Below, in pieces: positions 1-6,973 of a stretch of DNA of 11,511 nt. The translations under genes were made by a program, and so were the position numbers. The notes under the pieces are model-generated. The model did no database searches, had not been told where the DNA came from, and was given only the letters and a program-made list of their open reading frames with translations. Position 1 is the stretch's first letter. Each line of letters opens with the position of its first letter. The DNA is from Desulfuromonadaceae bacterium (GTDB lineage: Bacteria > Desulfobacterota > Desulfuromonadia > Desulfuromonadales > Geopsychrobacteraceae): contig WTCI01000060.1 of NCBI GenBank assembly GCA_013138655.1, positions 1 through 11,511 on the forward strand. Direction: 5' to 3'.

Positions 1-267
1 CCCACAACCTTTTCCGTTTAACCCATGCGAAAAACTTGTTTTTCGTTGGGGCCTTTTGCTTTTCGTTACATCAATGACGAACGGCTGTTCACTTCGATTA
101 ACAGCTTCAACGGAGCAGGGAAACCTCGAGACAGTAATAAAAAAGAGTTTCTTTTGCTTCGTTTTCTTTGCGATTCAAAGAAAATGAAGTCGGCTGTCGG
201 GCCGAAACCCGACGGTTTCGTTTTTGATCTCTTCTGGAAATCAACAAACAGTTACAAACAGTCGATT
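1..267. other. Left-edge intergenic region, no supported gene
   Basis: About 267 bases lie beyond the 3' end of meaB. A plus-strand reading frame from 25 to 294 exists, but it has no ribosome binding site, runs through a terminator-like hairpin (203-225) and into the end of meaB, so I do not accept it. A second plus-strand frame is open from the left edge to a TGA at 185-187. It could be the tail of a gene lying to the left, but its translation is low in complexity and not recognisable. A perfect 9-bp inverted repeat (162-170 with 176-184, arms TTTTCTTTG/CAAAGAAAA) sits in the middle. The region is AT-rich compared with the flanking coding DNA. Confidence 0.5.
203..225 (+). terminator. Rho-independent terminator-like hairpin, plus strand
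   Basis: The arms CGAAACC (203-209) and GGTTTCG (214-220) enclose a 4-base loop and are followed directly by five T residues (221-225). An overlapping alternative stem pairs GTCGGG (196-201) with CCCGAC (208-213). The T-run is on the plus strand only, so this fits a plus-strand transcript coming from left of the window better than the end of the minus-strand meaB transcript. On the minus strand the stem is followed by GC-rich sequence. Confidence 0.5.
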
Positions 268-1245
268 TTAATGCCTCTTGAACGCCTCAAGTAATCGCCG
301 TGCAGCAGCTCCCGGTGAAGTAATCCCCTGACTGACCCCGGTTTGAACCTGGTCGATCAGTCCTGCGACATGCTTGTCGCGCATGAAAAGATCTTTCAGA
401 TCATCCATAACCAACGACCACATCCAGTCGGTCGCCTGCAGGCGGCGTTTGTTTTCGAATTCACCGGATTGTTTCATGGTGGTCGCAAAATCGAGGATTG
501 TCTGCCAGATTTCAACAATCCCTTGATTGTGCAGCGCACTGCAGAGCATCGCCGGTACGTGCCAGTTGGTACTTTTCGGCTTCAGCAGGTGCAGGGCGTT
601 TTCATATTGCTGACGGGCCAGTTCCGCCTTGGGACGGTTTTCCCCTTCCGATTTGTTGACCAGAATCGCATCGGCAATCTCCATCACGCCTTTTTTGATC
701 CCCTGCAGTTCATCCCCGGCATTCGGCAATTGCAGCAGCAGAAAAAAGTCGACCATGGAGGCGACGGTGACTTCCGATTGGCCGACACCGACGGTTTCGA
801 CGATGATGATATCGTAGCCGGCCGCTTCGCAGAGGAGCATGGTTTCGCGGGTTTTGCGGGCCACACCGCCGAGGGTATCGCCTGATGGTGAAGGGCGGAT
901 GAAGGCGTTCTGCTCACGGGAGAGCTCTTCCATCCGGGTTTTGTCGCCGAGAATCGAACCGCCGGAGAGTTGCGAGCTGGGATCGACAGTAAGGATGGCG
1001 ACCTTGTGTCCTGCGCCAATCAGGAACATGCCGAGGGCTTCGATGAAGGTGCTTTTGCCGGCACCGGGAACCCCGGAAATGCCGACGCGGATCGAATTTT
1101 CGGAGTCGGGCAGAAGGTTGTCGAGCAGCTCGGCTGCCTCGCTCGAATGATCTGGGTTGCGACTTTCGATCAGGGTGATGGCTTTGGCCAGAGAACGGAT
1201 ATTGCCTTTTCTGACTCCTGCAGCAATGGTTTCAACTTTACTCAA
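268..1245 (-). CDS. meaB: Methylmalonyl-CoA mutase-associated GTPase MeaB (ArgK family)
   Basis: A 325-aa G3E-type P-loop GTPase. MeaB proteins bind methylmalonyl-CoA mutase in the cytoplasm, gate loading of adenosylcobalamin and protect the mutase from inactivation. The P-loop is GVPGAGKST (residues 58-66). The switch region VDPSS is at 87-91, followed by GGSILGDKTRM at 95-105. The Walker B/switch II segment ETVGVGQSE is at 150-158. The base-recognition motif reads NKSE at 197-200, where NKxD is usual. The C-terminal third is helical and matches the dimerisation arm of the family, and the length is normal. The start is TTG at 1245, preceded by ACAGG seven bases upstream; I see no ATG or GTG nearby that would fit better. 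It lies 82 bp downstream of mutB on the same strand, so co-transcription is likely. The older name ArgK (arginine transport kinase) is a misannotation. Confidence 0.95.
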   Translation of the reverse strand: MSKVETIAAGVRKGNIRSLAKAITLIESRNPDHSSEAAELLDNLLPDSENSIRVGISGVPGAGKSTFIEALGMFLIGAGHKVAILTVDPSSQLSGGSILGDKTRMEELSREQNAFIRPSPSGDTLGGVARKTRETMLLCEAAGYDIIIVETVGVGQSEVTVASMVDFFLLLQLPNAGDELQGIKKGVMEIADAILVNKSEGENRPKAELARQQYENALHLLKPKSTNWHVPAMLCSALHNQGIVEIWQTILDFATTMKQSGEFENKRRLQATDWMWSLVMDDLKDLFMRDKHVAGLIDQVQTGVSQGITSPGAAARRLLEAFKRH

Positions 1246-1271
1246 GGAATAACCTGTTTCCTGTGAAAGGG

Positions 1272-1298
1272 ACGGGCGAGCCAGTTTGGCTCGCCCGT
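1272..1298 (-). other. Intercistronic hairpin between mutB and meaB
   Basis: A perfect 11-bp inverted repeat: ACGGGCGAGCC (1272-1282) and GGCTCGCCCGT (1288-1298) around a 5-base loop. On the minus strand it lies about 30 nt after the mutB stop and 26 nt before the meaB TTG start. After the stem the minus strand reads TCCCTTTC, which is not a convincing U-tract. It therefore looks more like an RNA-stabilising, partial-termination or translation-modulating structure than a full terminator. Confidence 0.6.
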
Positions 1299-1327
1299 AT
1301 ATGGCTCTTTACAATGTTGTGATCTCG

Positions 1328-3466
1328 TTACTTTCCTTCAATCGCGTCCAGGGTCTGCCCGGCGGAGAGGGTGATCGGTGTTCCCGGGCCGAAAATCTTG
1401 CTGGCCCCGGCTGCGTACAGGGCAGCATAATCCTGGCGTGGGATGACGCCGCCGCAAACTACGGCGATATCTTCGGCGCCAAGTTTTTTCAGTTCGGCGA
1501 CCAGTTGCGGAACCAGGGTTTTGTGACCCGCTGCCAGGCTGGAAACACCAACCACGTGGACATCGTTTTCAACGGCCATCTTGGCGGCTTCTTCCGGGGT
1601 TTGAAAGAGCGGACCGACATCCACGTCAAAACCGACATCGGCGTAAGCGGTGGCGACGACCTTGGCGCCACGATCGTGACCATCCTGCCCCATTTTAGCA
1701 ACCAGAATTCGTGGCCGCCGGCCTTCTTTGGCCGCGAACTCTTCGACGCGCTGTTTCAGTTCGGTAAAGTCTTTATCCGCTTCCACGACAGATCCGTAGG
1801 CTCCTGAGACAAGTCTGATTTCAGCCTTGTGGCGGCCGAAAACTTTTTCCATGGCGTCGGAAATTTCACCAACCGAGGCGCGCAGCCGGGCGGCCTTAAC
1901 GCTCAGGTCGAGCAGGTTTCCCCCCCCACTTTCGCAGGCCGCGGTGATGGCGTCAAGGGCCTGTTGACAGGCGGACTCATCCCGCTCGGTCCGCATTTTC
2001 TGCAGCCGGGCAATTTGTGATTCACGGACGGTGGCATTATCAATATCGAGAACTTCAATTTCGTCCTCTTCTGCCAGTTGGTATTTATTCACGCCGACGA
2101 TAACGTCGCGACCGGAGTCGATAGCGGCCTGTTTCTTGGCTGCCGACTCTTCAATGCGCAGTTTCGGCATTCCCGTTTCAATCGCCTTAGTCATCCCGCC
2201 CAGCTCTTCGATTTCATCAAGAATCTTCTGCGCTTCTTCTATCAGCGAGTTGGTCAGTGACTCAACATAATAGGAACCGCCGAGCGGATCAACCACGTTG
2301 CAGATACCCGACTCTTCCTGAATGACCAGCTGAGTGTTGCGGGCAATACGGGCGCTCTGATCGGTCGGCAGGGCAATTGCTTCGTCCAGGGCGTTGGTGT
2401 GCAGCGACTGGGTGCCGCCGAGAACCGCAGCCATCGCCTCGATGGTGGTGCGGACGACGTTGTTGTATGGGTCCTGCTCGGTGAGCGACCAACCGGACGT
2501 CTGGCAGTGGGTGCGCAGCATCGAGGATTTCGGGTTCTGCGGGTCGAACTGGCTCATCATCTTGGCCCAGAGATAGCGGGCCGCACGCAGTTTGGAGGCT
2601 TCCATGAAAAAGTTCATGCCGATGGCGAAGAAGAAGGAGAGGCGCGGCGCAAAACTGTCGACATCCAAACCTTTGTCGAGGGCGGCGCGAACGTACTCAA
2701 GGCCGTCCGCCAGAGTGAAGGCCAGTTCCAGTGCGTTGTTGGCCCCGGCCTCCTGGATGTGATAGCCGGAGATGGAGATCGAGTTGAACTTCGGCATTTT
2801 CTGGGTGGTGTACTCAATGATGTCGCCGATAATTCGCATCGAGGGGGTCGGCGGGTAGATGTAGGTGTTGCGGACCATGAATTCTTTAAGGATATCGTTC
2901 TGGATGGTTCCCGCCAGTTTTTCTTCGCTGACCCCCTGTTCTTCGGCAGCAACGATGTAATTGGCCATAATCGGCAGGACCGCACCGTTCATGGTCATCG
3001 ACACAGAGACCTTGTCGAGGGGGATATCGCCAAAGAGGATTTTCATGTCCTCGATGGAGTCGATGGCGACGCCCGCCTTGCCGACATCGCCCACCACGCG
3101 GGGGTGGTCGGAGTCGTAGCCGCGGTGGGTGGCCAGGTCGAAGGCAACGGAAAGCCCCTGCTGACCGGCGGCCAGGTTACGCTTGTAGAAAGCATTTGAC
3201 TCTTCAGCCGTGGAAAACCCGGCATACTGACGAACCGTCCAGGGGCGGCCGGCATACATGGTGGCCATCGGACCACGGACGAAAGGCGCCAGGCCGGGCA
3301 GGGTGTCGGCAGTTTCCAGACCGGCAGTGTCGGCCGCTGTGTAGAGTGGTTTGACAGTGATTCCTTCCGGGGTTTCCCATTTGAAATTGGAGAGATCGTC
3401 AGTCTTCTTCTCCTTTTTCGCCTGGACTTCCCAGTCGGCGACGGTTTTCTTTTCGAAACAGCTCAT
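1328..3466 (-). CDS. mutB: Methylmalonyl-CoA mutase, catalytic B12-binding chain
   Basis: A 712-aa adenosylcobalamin-dependent mutase that interconverts (R)-methylmalonyl-CoA and succinyl-CoA in the cytoplasm. It carries both domains of the catalytic chain: an N-terminal substrate-binding TIM barrel (about 35-400), a linker, and a C-terminal cobalamin-binding domain (about 583-712). The cobalt-ligand motif DGHDRG is at 595-600, with His597 the lower axial ligand; GVSSLAAGH (640-648) and CGGVIP (671-676) follow. Residues that select methylmalonyl-CoA in this family are present: Tyr81 in RQYAGFS, Arg211 in PSMRI and His236 in SGYH. The ATG at 3466 has GGAAGGA upstream at proper distance. No small subunit (mutA) or epimerase gene is in the window, so a homodimer is likely. 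A run of eight G in the coding strand (1920-1927) encodes a glycine stretch in the linker. Confidence 0.96.
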   Translation of the reverse strand: MSCFEKKTVADWEVQAKKEKKTDDLSNFKWETPEGITVKPLYTAADTAGLETADTLPGLAPFVRGPMATMYAGRPWTVRQYAGFSTAEESNAFYKRNLAAGQQGLSVAFDLATHRGYDSDHPRVVGDVGKAGVAIDSIEDMKILFGDIPLDKVSVSMTMNGAVLPIMANYIVAAEEQGVSEEKLAGTIQNDILKEFMVRNTYIYPPTPSMRIIGDIIEYTTQKMPKFNSISISGYHIQEAGANNALELAFTLADGLEYVRAALDKGLDVDSFAPRLSFFFAIGMNFFMEASKLRAARYLWAKMMSQFDPQNPKSSMLRTHCQTSGWSLTEQDPYNNVVRTTIEAMAAVLGGTQSLHTNALDEAIALPTDQSARIARNTQLVIQEESGICNVVDPLGGSYYVESLTNSLIEEAQKILDEIEELGGMTKAIETGMPKLRIEESAAKKQAAIDSGRDVIVGVNKYQLAEEDEIEVLDIDNATVRESQIARLQKMRTERDESACQQALDAITAACESGGGNLLDLSVKAARLRASVGEISDAMEKVFGRHKAEIRLVSGAYGSVVEADKDFTELKQRVEEFAAKEGRRPRILVAKMGQDGHDRGAKVVATAYADVGFDVDVGPLFQTPEEAAKMAVENDVHVVGVSSLAAGHKTLVPQLVAELKKLGAEDIAVVCGGVIPRQDYAALYAAGASKIFGPGTPITLSAGQTLDAIEGK

Positions 3467-3518
3467 AGGTATATTCCTTCCTCTGTTCCTGCGTTGGATA
3501 TGATAGAAGCCATATTTT

Positions 3519-3704
3519 CCACCAAGTCTCCAGGGATACCGAGAAAATCAAAAGCTTTAACGCAGAGGCGGAGAAAGGTAGAGAACATCAAGGAGTAAAA
3601 GCAGCATCTTTTCTTTGGGCTTAAACCTGCAATAAAAAGATTTTTGACCTTTTCTGCGAACTCTGCGTCATTGTTTTCCTTGGTGCTCTTTTGTGTCTTG
3701 GTGG
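3519..3704. repeat. Imperfect palindromic element with nested inverted repeats (possible dispersed repeat)
   Basis: This roughly 186-bp segment fills most of the gap between the regulator and mutB. Its ends are perfect 8-bp inverted repeats, CCACCAAG (3519-3526) and CTTGGTGG (3697-3704). Nested inside is a second, imperfect pair: ACGCAGAGGCGGAGAAAGG (about 3560-3577) against CCTTTTCTGCGAACTCTGCG (3648-3667). The words ACCAAG, CTCTGCG and TTTGTGTCTTGGTGG resemble a non-coding repeat vocabulary I recall from intergenic DNA of many bacteria; that resemblance is memory, not a search result. It contains no ORF of note. It is AT-rich and does not encode a transposase, so if mobile it would be a MITE-like or REP-like element. 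Confidence 0.55.
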
Positions 3705-3721
3705 CTATATGAATTTAGTTT

Positions 3722-4282
3722 TCAGCGGGTGACCACTGCAAGTACTTGTACTATTGCGCCATTTTTTGAAAGCAGGCGATGTTTGACTGTTGAGTCAAAG
3801 TAGGCGGCATCTCCGGCTTCCAGAATAAAACGCTCGTCACCAAGAATGAGTTCAGCGCTCCCGTCGAGGATGAGCAGGAATTCTTCCCCCTCGTGATTAT
3901 AGAGAGTCTCCTCCGAGGCCCGCTCGCTAATCGTTAACAGGAAAGGTTCCATCTTTTTGTTCTTTTTACGGTAGGAGAGGGTTTCGTACGTATAACCGTG
4001 CCCGGTACCGTCTTTGGAGATCACCCGGCTGACCACACGGCGGTCATTTTTGCGAACAATTTCGTAGCGGGTGGCCTCTTCTCCTTCTTCGAAAAAGAAG
4101 CCCATCTTGACATCGAAAAAACGCGCAATCTTGGAAAGAGTGGCGATGGGTGGCGAGACGTTATTGTTTTCAATCTGCGAAATCAGGGCAGGGGAGAAGC
4201 CGGTCTCGTTGGCCACGTCCTGCAAAGTTAATTTTCTTTCCTTCCGCAGTGTCTTTATTTTTACGCCGATATTGAATTCCAT
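3722..4282 (-). CDS. XRE-family transcriptional regulator with C-terminal cupin domain
   Basis: A 186-aa two-domain protein. Residues 5-60 form a helix-turn-helix of the XRE/Cro type; the recognition segment is TGFSPALISQIENN (27-40), followed by the typical SPPIATLSKIA. Residues about 110-184 form a cupin barrel. His130, Glu134 and Gly141 fit cupin motif 1, and Gly157, His168 and Asn173 fit motif 2. Regulators of this architecture bind DNA as dimers and are thought to sense a small metabolite through the cupin, but the ligand cannot be read from the sequence. It lies upstream of, and co-directional with, mutB-meaB, 255 bp away with the inverted-repeat element between. Control of propionate or methylmalonyl-CoA metabolism is a reasonable guess only. 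The ribosome binding site before the ATG at 4282 is weak (AGAAG). A candidate sigma-70 promoter is annotated upstream. Confidence 0.88.
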   Translation of the reverse strand: MEFNIGVKIKTLRKERKLTLQDVANETGFSPALISQIENNNVSPPIATLSKIARFFDVKMGFFFEEGEEATRYEIVRKNDRRVVSRVISKDGTGHGYTYETLSYRKKNKKMEPFLLTISERASEETLYNHEGEEFLLILDGSAELILGDERFILEAGDAAYFDSTVKHRLLSKNGAIVQVLAVVTR

Positions 4283-4332
4283 AGAGCTTCTTTTTGTTTT
4301 CGCAAAAATAGAAAAGGGTTTTATGCCCTGTC

Positions 4333-4361
4333 CGTATAGCCGACGTGGTAGAAAATGTCAA
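4333..4361 (-). promoter_or_regulatory. Candidate promoter of the XRE-cupin regulator gene
   Basis: Read on the minus strand: a perfect -35 box TTGACA (4361-4356), a 17-base spacer, and the -10 box TATACG (4338-4333, four of six consensus bases). Transcription would start near 4326, giving a leader of about 45 nt. The -35 box overlaps a 12-bp perfect palindrome AATATTAATATT (4360-4371), a possible operator, for example for autoregulation. Confidence 0.5.
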
Positions 4362-4510
4362 TATTAATATTTATCGGCATTAAAGAGTTTAATCTAGGCT
4401 AAAGTCGTTTCATTGTCGATAAAATAACGCTTAACTGTTTGTTCTATGGTGGATTATTTATCCTCATCGGAGCAGTCCCCGGACTTTTCATTGTGACGCC
4501 TGCTTTTAGG

Positions 4511-4555
4511 CTCCCTTAAACTTAACTCAAGAGCTTTTCCTCTGTTTAAGGAGGT
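4511..4555 (+). promoter_or_regulatory. Hairpin able to mask a strong Shine-Dalgarno
   Basis: The sequence AAGGAGGT (4548-4555) is a near-perfect Shine-Dalgarno. CTTAAAC (4515-4521) is exactly complementary to GTTTAAG (4544-4550), and CTC (4511-4513) can extend the pairing to GAG (4551-4553) with one bulged C, covering most of the Shine-Dalgarno. The loop is about 22 nt. Such a stem could hold translation of the small ORF at 4569 off. The structure is drawn by eye; no folding energy was computed. Confidence 0.35.
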
Positions 4556-4568
4556 ATTGAGGTCTACT

Positions 4569-4712
4569 ATGCTTGAGGGTCTTCCGGCATCGATGCATGT
4601 TTCAGAAGCTGTTTCCCGTGGCGGTTATGACCTTTTTCGGGGGCAGCAGTGGACAACTTGCTGCAGTACAGCATTGAGCAACCTTTCGGGGCAAATTATC
4701 GGCAAAAAATGA
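4569..4712 (+). CDS. Possible 47-aa small ORF upstream of groES
   Basis: ATG at 4569 to TGA at 4710-4712 encodes 47 residues, starting MLEGLPASMHVSEAVSRGGY and ending in SGQIIGKK. I do not recognise the protein. It has no membrane segment and a Cys-Cys pair in the middle. In its favour is the near-perfect Shine-Dalgarno (4548-4555), although its 13-nt distance to the ATG is longer than ideal. An in-frame TTG at 4557 is too close to the Shine-Dalgarno to be a start. Its stop lies one base before the groE -35 box, so it is not part of the groE transcript from that promoter. Against it: short length, ordinary codon use and no clear promoter. It could instead be part of an unannotated RNA or chance. 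The rest of 4283-4713 holds only the regulator promoter and small palindromes such as GCATCGATGC (4587-4596). Confidence 0.3.
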   Translation: MLEGLPASMHVSEAVSRGGYDLFRGQQWTTCCSTALSNLSGQIIGKK

Positions 4713-4713
4713 C

Positions 4714-4741
4714 TTGACAATAATCATCGACAGATTATTAT
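4714..4741 (+). promoter_or_regulatory. groESL promoter, sigma-70 type
   Basis: A perfect -35 box TTGACA (4714-4719), a 16-base spacer and the -10 box TATTAT (4736-4741, five of six). The predicted start is about 4748, at the edge of the CIRCE operator. There is no match to the sigma-32 -10 consensus CCCCAT, so heat control probably comes from HrcA repression rather than a heat-shock sigma factor at this promoter. An inverted repeat AATAATC (4719-4725)/GATTATT (4733-4739) lies within the core promoter. Confidence 0.8.
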
Positions 4742-4748
4742 TGTTCCC

Positions 4749-4783
4749 GCTGTTAGCACTCACGACGGCTGAGTGCTAACAGC
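4749..4783 (+). promoter_or_regulatory. CIRCE operator (HrcA binding site)
   Basis: The canonical CIRCE half-sites TTAGCACTC (4753-4761) and GAGTGCTAA (4771-4779) are both perfect and separated by the standard nine bases. The dyad extends to 13-bp perfect arms (4749-4761 and 4771-4783). In bacteria with this element the repressor HrcA binds it and is released when GroEL is titrated by misfolded protein, giving feedback control of groESL. It sits at the predicted transcription start, and also at the 5' end of the mRNA. The hrcA gene is not in the window. Confidence 0.97.
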
Positions 4784-4908
4784 TAGACTGAGAGACATGT
4801 TCAGCTTTTTTTCATCAATAGCCGAGCTTGGTCTCTCTCTGTCTTTTTGTAGAGAACCGTAACGGCCAGATAGCCCATGTATCGTTTAAAGTGAGAGGAG
4901 AATCAACA
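4784..4908 (+). promoter_or_regulatory. groES 5' leader with alternative pairings
   Basis: The leader from the predicted start to the groES ATG is about 160 nt, long for a simple promoter. A pyrimidine tract at 4831-4840 (GTCTCTCTCT) can pair with GAGAGAC (4790-4796, seven exact base pairs), with AGAGA (4851-4855), or with GAGAG (4893-4897) in the groES Shine-Dalgarno region. A run of five T (4844-4848) follows the first stem at a short distance. These pairings are mutually exclusive on paper. The Shine-Dalgarno AGGAG (4896-4900) is eight bases from the ATG. Confidence 0.35.
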
Positions 4909-5199
4909 ATGAAGATCAGACCATTACAGGATCGTATTATCGTTGAGCGTGTCGAAGAGGAAACCACTACTGCCGGTGGCATCATCATCCCTGACACCGT
5001 GTCCAAGGAAAAGCCGCAGGAAGGTAAAATTGTTGCCGCCGGTAAAGGCAAGGTCACCCCGGAAGGTAAAATTCTGCCTCTCGACGTCAAAGAGGGCGAC
5101 CTGGTGCTGTTCGGCAAGTACGCCGGCAGTGAGATCAAGGTTGACGGCAAGGAATATCTGATCATGCGTGAGGAAGATATCCTCGGTGTGGTTGAATAA
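4909..5199 (+). CDS. groES: Co-chaperonin GroES (Hsp10)
   Basis: A 96-aa protein of exactly the usual GroES length. It begins [18 protein letters not shown] and shows the family landmarks: the mobile loop with the hydrophobic tripeptide that docks on GroEL (TAGGIIIPD, 21-29), the roof region, and the C-terminal segment [14 protein letters not shown] (81-94). Seven subunits form the lid over the GroEL cavity in the cytoplasm and set the ATP-driven folding cycle. The ATG at 4909 was chosen because a good Shine-Dalgarno (AGGAG, 8-nt spacing) precedes it and because the family starts there; a longer in-frame reading from 4828 would add 27 residues that do not belong to GroES. It is the first gene of the CIRCE-controlled operon, 41 bp before groEL. 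Confidence 0.98.
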   Translation: MKIRPLQDRIIVERVEEETTTAGGIIIPDTVSKEKPQEGKIVAAGKGKVTPEGKILPLDVKEGDLVLFGKYAGSEIKVDGKEYLIMREEDILGVVE

Positions 5200-5207
5200 T
5201 TAATTAA

Positions 5208-6884
<1,677 letters not shown>

Positions 6885-6908
6885 GCCCGACACAAATTGC
6901 TGAAATGC

Positions 6909-6943
6909 AAAAGCCCCTCTGGAGAGAATCCGGAGGGGCTTTT
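6909..6943. terminator. Bidirectional intrinsic terminator between groEL and the convergent PP-loop gene
   Basis: The arms AAAAGCCCCTC (6909-6919) and GAGGGGCTTTT (6933-6943) form 11 perfect pairs. The stem continues three more pairs through a T-G wobble to a 7-base loop (6923-6929). T-runs follow on the plus strand, and the A-run before the stem gives a T-run on the minus strand. It lies 24 bp after groEL and 30 bp after the 3' end of the converging gene, so it serves both. Confidence 0.9.
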
Positions 6944-6973
6944 GTTGTTTGGAAAGTGATTAATCCACCCCTT

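Noticed and set aside
25..294. Plus-strand 89-codon ORF at the left edge
   Set aside because: No Shine-Dalgarno, contains a terminator hairpin at 203-225, overlaps the end of meaB, and the translation is low in complexity.
343..885. Plus-strand ORF of 180 codons across meaB
   Set aside because: Antisense shadow of meaB with no ribosome binding site or recognised motif.
2399..3199. Long plus-strand ORF (266 codons) across mutB
   Set aside because: It is antisense to the conserved mutase and shows no recognisable domain; it reflects the GC-rich codon pattern of the real gene.
3467..3721. Cobalamin riboswitch upstream of mutB
   Set aside because: No B12-box-like sequence was seen; the interval is explained mainly by the inverted-repeat element.
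4474..4489. Terminator-like palindrome AGTCCCCGGACT followed by four T
   Set aside because: The stem is only four to five base pairs and the T-run is short; too weak to call.
4283..4713. Known riboswitch or small RNA families (cyclic-di-GMP, cobalamin, SRP, 6S)
   Set aside because: I looked for their conserved words and did not find them. Only short stems such as GCAGCA/TGCTGC (4643-4664) are present, so no family name is justified.
4828..4908. 27-residue N-terminal extension of GroES
   Set aside because: GroES proteins begin at the Met at 4909, which has its own Shine-Dalgarno; the upstream reading is leader sequence.
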